The position numbers and the translations under genes are program-made. Below, piece by piece: positions 1 to 6,192 of a DNA stretch of 7,865 nucleotides. Numbering within the stretch: position 1 is the first letter of the stretch; each line of letters begins with the position of its first letter. Source of the stretch: an uncultured Clostridia bacterium (lineage in GTDB: Bacteria; Bacillota; Clostridia; Lachnospirales; Lachnospiraceae). The DNA lies in assembly GCA_947088195.1 (NCBI GenBank), contig CAMUFS010000135.1, positions 1-7,865 on the forward strand, read 5' to 3'. The notes under the pieces are model-generated. The model saw nothing but the letters and a program-made list of their open reading frames with translations. It was not told where the DNA came from and ran no database searches.

Positions 1-49
1 TGAAAGATACAATCTCAGCTATTGTTCTTTTGCGAATATGGCGGTCGCT
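1..49 (-). CDS. IS3-family transposase OrfB, first codons only (reached by -1 frameshift)
   Basis: OrfB carries the DDE integrase-type catalytic domain in IS3 elements, but only its entry region is in the window. Reading in the -1 frame from the A-tract at 49-55 gives SDRHIRKRTIAEIVSF with no stop up to the window edge, while frame 0 stops at 19-21. The EIVSF segment resembles the start of OrfB proteins in this group. No catalytic residues can be seen, so the call rests on position, open frame and the slippery site. Confidence 0.6.
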
Positions 50-297
50 TTTTTTAATATTTCATTTTCAATCTTAAGGTGCTGGATTTCCTTTTGGAGA
101 GCCTTATACTCCTTGAGAGTCACGGTTTCTTCCTCGGAGACTTTGATAGAGGAAAGCTGTTTTACCCATCCGCTGATGGTACTCCGGTTTACGGCATATT
201 CACGTTCCAGTTGTGGATACGAGGTACCTCCGGCATTATACAGATCTACAATCTGCTGCTTGAATTCCTGAGTGTAAGATTTTTGGTTCTTGGCCAT
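19..297 (-). CDS. IS3-family transposase OrfA (helix-turn-helix protein)
   Basis: OrfA binds the element's terminal repeats and, fused to OrfB by frameshifting, forms the active transposase. The 92-residue product has the usual OrfA plan. An N-terminal helix-turn-helix region (about residues 8-50) includes EFKQQIVDLY and the recognition-helix segment NRSTISGWVKQ. It is followed by a leucine-zipper-like coiled coil (about 58-87, with LKEYKALQKEIQHLKIENEILKK spacing). The start at 297 gives the family-typical opening MAKNQKSYTQEF but has no good ribosome binding site. An in-frame ATG at 357 would add 20 residues and has AAAGGAGA about 12 bases upstream, so the true start is uncertain. It appears intact, not decayed. 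Confidence 0.85.
   Translation of the reverse strand: MAKNQKSYTQEFKQQIVDLYNAGGTSYPQLEREYAVNRSTISGWVKQLSSIKVSEEETVTLKEYKALQKEIQHLKIENEILKKATAIFAKEQ
49..55 (-). promoter_or_regulatory. Programmed -1 ribosomal frameshift site of the IS (A AAA AAA)
   Basis: On the minus strand the orfA codons read TTA AAA AAA GCG, which gives the heptamer A AAA AAA in the correct phase for tandem slippage by one base backwards. IS3-family elements make the OrfAB transposase this way from A-rich heptamers. The orfA stop is ten codons downstream of the slip and the -1 frame is open beyond it. I did not identify a stimulatory stem-loop or pseudoknot, which would lie partly outside the window. Confidence 0.7.
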
Positions 298-315
298 GTT
301 GATAGACTGCTTTAC

Positions 316-348
316 TTGCCTATATGCGAGTAAACTCAACATAGGCAA
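316..348 (-). repeat. Inverted repeat / leader hairpin upstream of IS orfA
   Basis: TTGCCTAT (316-323) and ATAGGCAA (341-348) are perfect inverse complements. Inside them GAGT (328-331) and ACTC (334-337) form a second short stem. The hairpin lies between the only strong ribosome binding site on this strand (AAAGGAGA, about 370-377) and the preferred orfA start at 297. It could fold in the mRNA and affect orfA translation, as leader hairpins do in some insertion sequences. That role is inference. Confidence 0.5.
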
Positions 349-540
349 ATGCGGCATACTATCTTGAACATCTCCTTTGCTTTTTCATTTAACATTAGAG
401 GATGAAGAACTGAAAAAATCACTATAACCTTTCAACTTTTTGTGTCCAAAGTATTGACATAGGTTCAAAGTAGCGAAGTCAAGTGATTCTGCCATAATGT
501 AAACGGAGAAACAAATTTTACACAAATTGGAAAATAGTCC

Positions 541-569
541 TTCAAAGCATAAGAAAAACGTGGTATGAT
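541..569 (+). promoter_or_regulatory. Sigma-A type promoter for the SDR gene
   Basis: A -35 element TTCAAA (541-546, four of six consensus bases) is 17 bases from a -10 element TATGAT (564-569). The -10 is preceded by TGG, giving the extended TGN motif. Transcription would start near 576, leaving a leader of about 44 bases before the ATG at 620. Upstream, between the IS end at 459 and the -35, there is no gene. The only pattern noted there is ACAAATT repeated with an 11-base period (511-517 and 522-528), a possible regulator site of low certainty. Confidence 0.55.
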
Positions 570-605
570 TATTGATAAGAATTATACTTTATAAAAAAAT
601 AAAAC

Positions 606-611
606 AGGAGG
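606..611 (+). promoter_or_regulatory. Ribosome binding site deciding the SDR start
   Basis: A perfect AGGAGG is 8 bases upstream of the ATG at 620. It rules against the in-frame upstream ATG at 572, which would add 16 lysine- and isoleucine-rich residues unlike the family. Confidence 0.85.
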
Positions 612-619
612 ACATAATC

Positions 620-1378
620 ATGAATGTATCAGGTATGCTTAAGGGAAAGGTCGCAGTTGTTACCGGAGGAACAAGAGGTATTGGTTTTGAGATTGTGAAA
701 AAGTTTCTTGAAGCAGGAGCAAAAGTAGCTTTGTTTGGTTCCAGACAAGAGACAGTAGAGAAGGCACTTGCCAAGCTCAAAGAAGAAAAGGCCGATGCAG
801 AAGTTATGGGACTTTGCCCGTCACTGGGAGAATACAGTGAAGTGGAAAAAGCAATTCAGGAAGTGAAGGATACCTTTGGACAGATTGATATTCTTGTCAA
901 TAATGCCGGAATTTCAGCAAGAGAATCCATCTATGATTACAAACCAGAAGAGTTTGACAAAATTATGACACTGAATGTCAATGCAGTTTTTTATTGTGTC
1001 AGAGCATCTGTGCCATTTATGAAAGCGCAGGGTGGCGGTTCTATCATTAATATGAGCTCTATGGTCAGCATCTATGGTCAGGCAGCAGGTTGTGGGTATC
1101 CGACATCAAAATTTGCTGTAAATGGTTTGACAAAGTCATTGGCAAGAGAGCTTGGAAAGGATCAGATCCGTGTCAATGCCGTGGCTCCGGGTGTCACCAG
1201 AACCGATATGGTGGCAGCGCTTCCTGAGGAGATGGTGCAGAGGATTTCTTCCACCATACCTCTTGGAAGAGTGGGTGAGCCAGAGGAAATTGCCAATGCT
1301 GCATTATTCCTTGCAAGTGATTTGGCAAGCTACGTGACAGGTGCAGTTTTGTCAGTGGATGGCGCAACACAAGTGTAA
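620..1378 (+). CDS. Short-chain dehydrogenase/reductase (SDR), FabG/BaiA-like
   Basis: A cytoplasmic NAD(P)-dependent oxidoreductase of the classical SDR family, 252 residues, the usual length. Visible motifs are the Rossmann cofactor loop TGGTRGIG (15-22), NNAG (94-97), the structural Asn119 and the catalytic Ser147, Tyr160 and Lys164 in YPTSK. The end of the second beta strand reads FGSRQ; Arg42 suggests NADP(H) preference. From memory, the sequence is closest to BaiA-type 3-alpha-hydroxysteroid dehydrogenases (shared FGxxQExVxxAL pattern and the ending LASDLAS..T...SVDGA), but FabG-like ketoacyl reductases look similar, so substrate is unresolved. The start at 620 is chosen because AGGAGG (606-611) lies 8 bases upstream; the ATG at 572 lacks such a site. 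It has its own promoter and appears monocistronic. Confidence 0.9.
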   Translation: MNVSGMLKGKVAVVTGGTRGIGFEIVKKFLEAGAKVALFGSRQETVEKALAKLKEEKADAEVMGLCPSLGEYSEVEKAIQEVKDTFGQIDILVNNAGISARESIYDYKPEEFDKIMTLNVNAVFYCVRASVPFMKAQGGGSIINMSSMVSIYGQAAGCGYPTSKFAVNGLTKSLARELGKDQIRVNAVAPGVTRTDMVAALPEEMVQRISSTIPLGRVGEPEEIANAALFLASDLASYVTGAVLSVDGATQV

Positions 1379-1394
1379 AATTTTTATTAAGCCA

Positions 1395-1423
1395 TTGTCC
1401 TGTGAAGAAATACATGGTAAAAT
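1395..1423 (+). promoter_or_regulatory. Sigma-A type promoter for the GH2-like hydrolase gene
   Basis: TTGTCC (1395-1400, four of six consensus bases) is 17 bases from TAAAAT (1418-1423). The -10 is preceded by TGG, the same extended -10 context as the promoter of the SDR gene. The predicted start is near 1430, giving a leader of about 95 bases. This suggests the hydrolase is transcribed independently of the SDR gene, although no convincing terminator is seen after the SDR gene. Confidence 0.55.
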
Positions 1424-1434
1424 ACTTCCAGCTA

Positions 1435-1450
1435 TCAGCCATTTGGCTGA
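1435..1450 (+). promoter_or_regulatory. 16-bp palindrome at the predicted transcription start: candidate repressor operator
   Basis: TCAGCCATTTGGCTGA has two perfect 7-base arms around a central TT. It falls about 5-20 bases after the predicted start of the hydrolase mRNA, a classic place for a repressor to block transcription. CT and AG outside the arms (1432-1433 and 1452-1453) extend the symmetry after one mismatch. It could instead form a hairpin at the 5' end of the mRNA. It is not followed by a T tract, so it is not an intrinsic terminator. No regulator gene is in the window. Confidence 0.45.
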
Positions 1451-1459
1451 CAGAGCGAG

Positions 1460-1488
1460 AGCTTGTGTTCGTGCTGTTAGCACAAGCT
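1460..1488 (+). repeat. Leader hairpin of the hydrolase gene with an alternative fold
   Basis: AGCTTGTG (1460-1467) and CACAAGCT (1481-1488) are perfect 8-base inverted arms around a 13-base loop. Part of the right arm can instead pair as GTGCT (1471-1475) with AGCAC (1479-1483), so the two stems are mutually exclusive. There is no T tract after it. It lies between the predicted transcription start and the ribosome binding site at 1516-1519. A regulatory role is possible but unproven. Confidence 0.45.
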
Positions 1489-1525
1489 TGGAATAATAAA
1501 ATATAGTGCAGAAATGGAGAGACAT

Positions 1526-4500
1526 ATGATTTCTTTAGCAGGAGAATGGCAATTTCAGATGGGCTTTGAGGATGCGAAGCCTGCCGAGGTGCCATTTGGT
1601 GATAGGATACAGATACCAGGTATTTTGCAGGCGCAGGGGTATGGGGAGAATATTTCTACAACGACACCGTGGGTGTCATCACTTCACGATCCGCTTTGGT
1701 ATTTGAGAGAAGAATATAGAAGAGGACAGGAGGACGGTGTAAATGTTCCATTTCTTTCCCAGCCCCCAAAACATTTTCTCGGTGTGGCGTGGTATCAGAG
1801 AGAGATTGAGATAGAAGAGGGCTGCTATGAATTTGTGATTTCGTGTACTCGTTGGAAAACAGAGGTTTATGTGGATGACAAGTTTATGGGGAGTGAGGTT
1901 TCTCTGTGTGCGCCACATCATTTTTATCTTGGAAGACTGGATTGTGGAAGGCATACACTTGTCGTTAAGATTGATAATCGGATGCAGTACCCATACCGCC
2001 CGGACGGGCATGGCGTGTCAGATGCATTGGCAGCGACCTGGAACGGCATGACAGGACAGGTGTTTCTAAGAAAGATCCCCGATCTTTCACTGGGGAAGCT
2101 TGTGCTTAAGCAGGAGTTAGAAGAGAGAACAGTAAAGGCGGAGATTGGTTTTTGCAATAGAACGGGAGAAAAAGCAGAGGCGGAGCTTTGTATCTCTGTG
2201 ACAGATATAGAAAGTGGTGCTCAGAGAGAGACCGTACAGAGAGTGCACCTGCCGGAGGGAGAAAGTGCAAGGAGCTTTGTGCTTGACTGTGCTGGACTTA
2301 GTGGGCTGTGGGATGAGTATCATCCTGATGTGCAGCTTTTTCAGGTACAGCTTCTTTCCGCGTGGGGTGAGGAGAAAAAAGAGCTGCCGTTTGGTTTTCG
2401 GCATATTCAGGTGAAGGATGGCAGGTTTTATATAAACGATCGTCCAGTTTATTTAAGAGGAACGCATTTTGGTGGGGAATTTCCTCTTCTTGGCTATCCA
2501 TCTGATAAACAGGAGGATTGGGAGCGTATTTTTGGCATCTGCAAGCTGTGGGGGCTTAATTTTGTGCGCTTTCATTCTTTTTGTCCGCCGGAGGCTGCAT
2601 TTGTAGCGGCGGATCACGTTGGCATCTATCTTCAGGTGGAGTGTGCGATGTGGAATGTATTTCAGGAAGGGAATGGTATGGATAAGGTGCTTTGTGAGGA
2701 GACAGAGCGAATTTTGGAGAATTTTGGACATCATCCTTCTTTTATCGCACTTTCACCGAGCAATGAGCCAAGCGGTGACTGGGCTGTTGTGCTTGCCAAG
2801 TGGTATCGCTGGTGTAAAGCATCCGAGGAGGCATACAGCGGGCAGAGGCTGTATACTAGACAGTCAGGCTGGCCGTATCCAGTTGAGCCATCCGAGATTG
2901 ATAATACAGACTATGTATATTTTCACCGTTCTGGATATGGTCCCTATAACGGCGGGACGATACGAAATAGTGTCGGGTGGGCAAATAAGGATTATCGTGC
3001 CTCTCTAAAGGGCATCCAGTATCCCGTGATCACACATGAGATGGGACAGTGGTGCTCCTATCCTGATTTTGATATTATTGATAAATTCACAGGTTATATG
3101 CACCCGGGAAATTATAAAATATTTCGGGAAAATGCGAGGGCTGCCGGGGTACTTTCACAGAATAAGGAATTTGTCAGAGCATCTGGAAAGCTTCAAGTAC
3201 AGATGTACAAGGAAGATCTGGAGGCAAATTTCCGCACACCATGCATTTATGGCTATGAGCTTTTGGATCTGCATGATTATCTTGGACAGGGCGGAGCTTT
3301 TGTGGGCGTTTTGGATGCATTCTGGGATAATAAGGGCTATGTGCAGCCAGAGGAATTTCGGCAGTTCTGTAATGAGACAGTGCTTTTGCTACGCATTGAA
3401 AAGAGAGTTTACACACAGGCAGAGACATTATATGCAGAGGCCGAGATGTCTCATTTTGGCCGAGAGGCTCTGAGAGGGGCCGAGGTGTCGTGGCAGCTTT
3501 TGAATCAAAGGCAAGAGATTGTAAAAGAGGGAAGCTTTGGAGAAAAGGACTATGAGCTGGCAAAAAACCAGAAAATAGGAGTGCTTGTGCTTCCTTTAGA
3601 AGAATTTGCCGCGCCAGAGTGCTATACCATTCGAATGGTTCTTGATAATAAAAGTGGAGATAAAAATCAGAAAATGGTGGAAAATAGCTGGAAGATATGG
3701 CTATATGAACAGCAGACAGAGCTTCCTAAGCTTAAGAGTGCTGTCTATACCAGAGAGCTTTCCGAGGCCTTGCAGGCACTTAAAGAGGGCAGAAGGGTAG
3801 TATATTCGCCTTACCTTTCTATGTTGGATTTTAGCTGTCCATATTTGAATGGAAAGCCATCCTTCTGGAACTCTCAGATGGGACCAAGATGGAGCAGAGG
3901 TATGGGGCTTTTGTGTAAAGAGTCTCACCCAGCGCTTCGGAATTTCCCGACAAACGATTATCAGGAGTATCAGTGGAATGAGATTTTGCGCGATGCGAAG
4001 GGCATAAATCTTAAGAATTTGCCAGAGGAACTGATACCAATCGTACAGCCTATTGACGAGTGGAACAGAAGCTATCGTCTAGGTCTTGTGTTGGAGGCAA
4101 AAGTGGGAGAGGGAAGTCTGCTTTTACTCACAGCGGATCTGGAAAAGGATCAGGAATTTTATCCGGCGAAGAGACAGCTGCTAAAATCACTGCTTCTCTA
4201 CGCAGATTCTAGTGAGTTTTGTCCAAAGTGCACGATAAGCCGCGAGGAGCTGCTTAGCAGCTTTGCCGATACGCAGGTGTTAAAGCGTCTTAACGCGGTT
4301 GGAAAACTGTTAGAATACCCTGACGCAGATGTGTCTGCGGCGCTTGATGGAAATCCGAATACAACATTTTGCATTAGAGAGAAGCATCCCTATACATTGG
4401 AGATAGCCTGGGAGAAGGAGGAAGAGCTTACAGGGCTTGTCTATATGCCAGTGCAGAACCAGAGAGAGCACGAGGGAGATATCAGGGAATATGAAGTGTA

Positions 4501-4822
4501 TGGGCTTGTTGGTTCAGAGTGGAAATGTGTGGCAGAAGGAGAGTTTTTAAGTTCCTTTGAGCCAAAAACGGTTGTATTTGACAGGGAGCTTCAGACAAAT
4601 AGTCTGCGGCTTGTGGCAAAAAGTGGTTTTGGCGGAGATAAGGTTCAAACTTATGTGATGAATCAGGAAGGTTGGTTTCGGCAGGAAGGCCATTTTGAGG
4701 ATCATGCATGTTCTATCTCTGCGATTATGCCGTTGACAAAGCAGGGTGTATTTGCGGCGGAGGCGGATATTAAGGAAAGCCGCACAAGTGCAAAAACAGC
4801 AACAATAGAGATTGAAGAGTAA
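1526..4822 (+). CDS. Large cytoplasmic GH2-type glycoside hydrolase with C-terminal F5/8-type-C (CBM32-like) domain
   Basis: A predicted exo-acting glycosidase of the beta-galactosidase/beta-glucuronidase superfamily, 1098 residues; substrate unknown. Order of parts: N-terminal sugar-binding jelly roll (about 1-185, opening ISLAGEWQF), immunoglobulin-like domain (about 190-295), TIM barrel (about 296-625), a GATase-like domain (about 735-895, with WNSQMGP and RLGLVLEAKVGEG), then an F5/8-type-C domain (about 915-1045, with ALDGNPNT and REYEVYG). Glu414 in SPSNEPSGD fits the acid/base and Glu505 in ITHEMGQW the nucleophile; their 91-residue spacing equals that of E. coli GusA (413/504). No signal peptide or anchor, so imported sugars are the likely substrate. 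The start at 1526 has GGAG six bases upstream; the ATG at 1514 lacks a site. It lies 36 bases before folC with no terminator between them. Confidence 0.82.
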   Translation: MISLAGEWQFQMGFEDAKPAEVPFGDRIQIPGILQAQGYGENISTTTPWVSSLHDPLWYLREEYRRGQEDGVNVPFLSQPPKHFLGVAWYQREIEIEEGCYEFVISCTRWKTEVYVDDKFMGSEVSLCAPHHFYLGRLDCGRHTLVVKIDNRMQYPYRPDGHGVSDALAATWNGMTGQVFLRKIPDLSLGKLVLKQELEERTVKAEIGFCNRTGEKAEAELCISVTDIESGAQRETVQRVHLPEGESARSFVLDCAGLSGLWDEYHPDVQLFQVQLLSAWGEEKKELPFGFRHIQVKDGRFYINDRPVYLRGTHFGGEFPLLGYPSDKQEDWERIFGICKLWGLNFVRFHSFCPPEAAFVAADHVGIYLQVECAMWNVFQEGNGMDKVLCEETERILENFGHHPSFIALSPSNEPSGDWAVVLAKWYRWCKASEEAYSGQRLYTRQSGWPYPVEPSEIDNTDYVYFHRSGYGPYNGGTIRNSVGWANKDYRASLKGIQYPVITHEMGQWCSYPDFDIIDKFTGYMHPGNYKIFRENARAAGVLSQNKEFVRASGKLQVQMYKEDLEANFRTPCIYGYELLDLHDYLGQGGAFVGVLDAFWDNKGYVQPEEFRQFCNETVLLLRIEKRVYTQAETLYAEAEMSHFGREALRGAEVSWQLLNQRQEIVKEGSFGEKDYELAKNQKIGVLVLPLEEFAAPECYTIRMVLDNKSGDKNQKMVENSWKIWLYEQQTELPKLKSAVYTRELSEALQALKEGRRVVYSPYLSMLDFSCPYLNGKPSFWNSQMGPRWSRGMGLLCKESHPALRNFPTNDYQEYQWNEILRDAKGINLKNLPEELIPIVQPIDEWNRSYRLGLVLEAKVGEGSLLLLTADLEKDQEFYPAKRQLLKSLLLYADSSEFCPKCTISREELLSSFADTQVLKRLNAVGKLLEYPDADVSAALDGNPNTTFCIREKHPYTLEIAWEKEEELTGLVYMPVQNQREHEGDIREYEVYGLVGSEWKCVAEGEFLSSFEPKTVVFDRELQTNSLRLVAKSGFGGDKVQTYVMNQEGWFRQEGHFEDHACSISAIMPLTKQGVFAAEADIKESRTSAKTATIEIEE

Positions 4823-4858
4823 AAGCTTAGGGAAAGATAGAAATTAGAAGAGGTTGCC

Positions 4859-6172
4859 ATGACATATGAAGAAGCACGCAGTTATATAGAACAGATTCCA
4901 AGCTTTGCGAAGAAGAGAAGGCTTGACAATACCCGTCATATGTTAGAGCTTTTAGGAAATCCACAGGATAGAGTGAGGATTGTACATGTGGCAGGAACAA
5001 ATGGCAAGGGATCTGTCTGTGCTTTTTTGGCAAGTATATGGAAGGAGCGGGGAGAGAGAACTGGGATGTTCACTTCCCCGCATCTGGTTGATATAAGAGA
5101 GCGGATTCAGATTGATGGGCAGATGGTGTCAGAAGAGTATTTTGCAGAGGCATGTGAAAAAATGTGTGCGGTCTCAGAGCAAATGATGGCGGAGGGCTGG
5201 CAGCATCCGGCTTATTTTGAATTTCTATTTGGCATGGCGATGGATATTTTTGACAGGGCCTTGGTCAGCACAGTGGTGTTGGAGGCAGGGCTTGGAGGAA
5301 GGCTGGATGCGACAAATGTTGTGGAGCATCCAGCAGTGACAGTGATTACTTCTGTCAGCATGGATCATATGGAGTATCTGGGCGATACGTTGGAGGCGAT
5401 CGCCAGAGAGAAGGCAGGAATTATTAAGGAGGGGGTTCCTGTTGTTTACTGGGGTGAGAAGGAAATAGTCGCAAGGATTATAGAGGCGGAGGCTAAGAGA
5501 AAACATGCGCGGGCGATAAAGCTCACGGATAAAAATTATAAAATTTTTAAAATTGGGAATAAAAATATTGATTTTTGTGCATTTTGTGGGTATTATGAAA
5601 ATAGTCTGTATACGCTTCCATTCCCAGCGCCATATCAGGCAGAGAATGCGGTGCTTGCGCTGAGTGCTGCATTTTGCATGGAAAAGAATATAGAGAATGA
5701 GTGTATAAGAAGAGGGTTGCTTCATGCCGTGTGGCAGGGAAGGATGGAAGAGGTGTGTTCCGGGATCTATGTAGATGGGGCACATAATGAGGATGGAATC
5801 AGGGCATTTGTGGATGCCGTGAAAGCGAACCAAAGTGAGAGAGAAAAATATCTGCTTTTTTCAGCCGTAAAAGAGAAGGATTGTGAACAGATGGTGCAGA
5901 TTTTATGTAGAGAAGTTGGCTGGAAGGGCGTTATACTGACGGAGATAGAGGGCAGCCGAAGGCTTGCCAGTGATAGTATGCTGTCTCTGTTTCTTCGATA
6001 TATGAAAAATACAAATGGCAGGGCAAGGGTAGAAGTATTTCCAGATATCAGTACTGCATTTTGCGAGGCAAGAAAAAGAAGGGGAGCAGATGGACTCCTC
6101 TATTGTGCAGGCTCTCTATATCTGGCAGGAGAAGTAAAACAACTGTTGATGGAAGAAATGGCGCGAAATTAG
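4859..6172 (+). CDS. folC: Bifunctional dihydrofolate synthase / folylpolyglutamate synthase
   Basis: A cytoplasmic Mur-ligase-family ATP-dependent enzyme that adds glutamate to dihydropteroate (dihydrofolate synthase) and further glutamates to reduced folates. The 437-residue length is normal. Visible motifs are the P-loop GTNGKGS (46-52), SPHL (73-76), ERIQIDG (81-87), LEAGLGGRLDATN (141-153), SMDHMEYLG (167-175) and REKAGIIK (183-190), whose lysine matches the carbamylated lysine region. The C-terminal half has WQGRME (292-297), YVDGAHN (304-310) and CAGSLYLAGEV (416-426). GAGG-type pairing (GAGG at 4850-4853) five bases before the ATG supports the start. It is followed after 20 bases by a small acidic gene and then a TPR gene, as one likely operon. 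Whether it has both activities or only one cannot be told by eye. Confidence 0.95.
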   Translation: MTYEEARSYIEQIPSFAKKRRLDNTRHMLELLGNPQDRVRIVHVAGTNGKGSVCAFLASIWKERGERTGMFTSPHLVDIRERIQIDGQMVSEEYFAEACEKMCAVSEQMMAEGWQHPAYFEFLFGMAMDIFDRALVSTVVLEAGLGGRLDATNVVEHPAVTVITSVSMDHMEYLGDTLEAIAREKAGIIKEGVPVVYWGEKEIVARIIEAEAKRKHARAIKLTDKNYKIFKIGNKNIDFCAFCGYYENSLYTLPFPAPYQAENAVLALSAAFCMEKNIENECIRRGLLHAVWQGRMEEVCSGIYVDGAHNEDGIRAFVDAVKANQSEREKYLLFSAVKEKDCEQMVQILCREVGWKGVILTEIEGSRRLASDSMLSLFLRYMKNTNGRARVEVFPDISTAFCEARKRRGADGLLYCAGSLYLAGEVKQLLMEEMARN

Positions 6173-6192
6173 GCGCAGAAATGGAGTGCTTT

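Larger units (their letters stand above)
1..459 (-). mobile_element. IS3-family (IS150-like) insertion sequence, 5' end only
   Basis: This is the orfA-proximal end of an insertion sequence whose remainder lies left of the window. It contains orfA, a frameshift site and the first codons of orfB, all on the minus strand. The outer end is placed at about 459 because the minus strand there starts TGTCAATACTTTGGACACAA and continues into AAAAGTTGA. This has the TG start and the CAAAAAGTTG core seen in IS150-group terminal repeats, from memory of that group. The other end and any target duplication are outside the window, so the boundary is inferred from one end only. The 160 bases between orfA and the end hold a leader hairpin and no other gene. 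Confidence 0.75.

Noticed and set aside
1366..1392. Possible terminator after the SDR gene (T-rich stretch)
   Set aside because: There is a run of T but no convincing GC-rich stem before it, only a very weak ACA/TGT pairing.
1514..1525. Upstream ATG of the hydrolase gene
   Set aside because: It has no ribosome binding site and itself forms part of the GGAG site used for the ATG at 1526.
4248..4262. Perfect short palindrome AGCTGCTTAGCAGCT
   Set aside because: It lies inside the hydrolase coding region, in Leu-Leu-Ser-Ser codons, with no T tract; coding sequence explains it.
5527..5579. AT-rich patch in folC
   Set aside because: It encodes a lysine- and asparagine-rich variable segment between the two folC halves; the frame is intact and the flanking motifs are normal, so no insertion is implied.
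5225..5833. Long minus-strand open frame (202 codons) inside folC
   Set aside because: It is fully contained in the strongly supported folC gene and its translation is rich in Ile, His and Cys with no family features.
6061..6192. Longer N-terminal version of the small acidic protein starting inside folC
   Set aside because: The extra residues are a shadow of the folC 3' end; the GGAG site and spacing favour the start at 6193.
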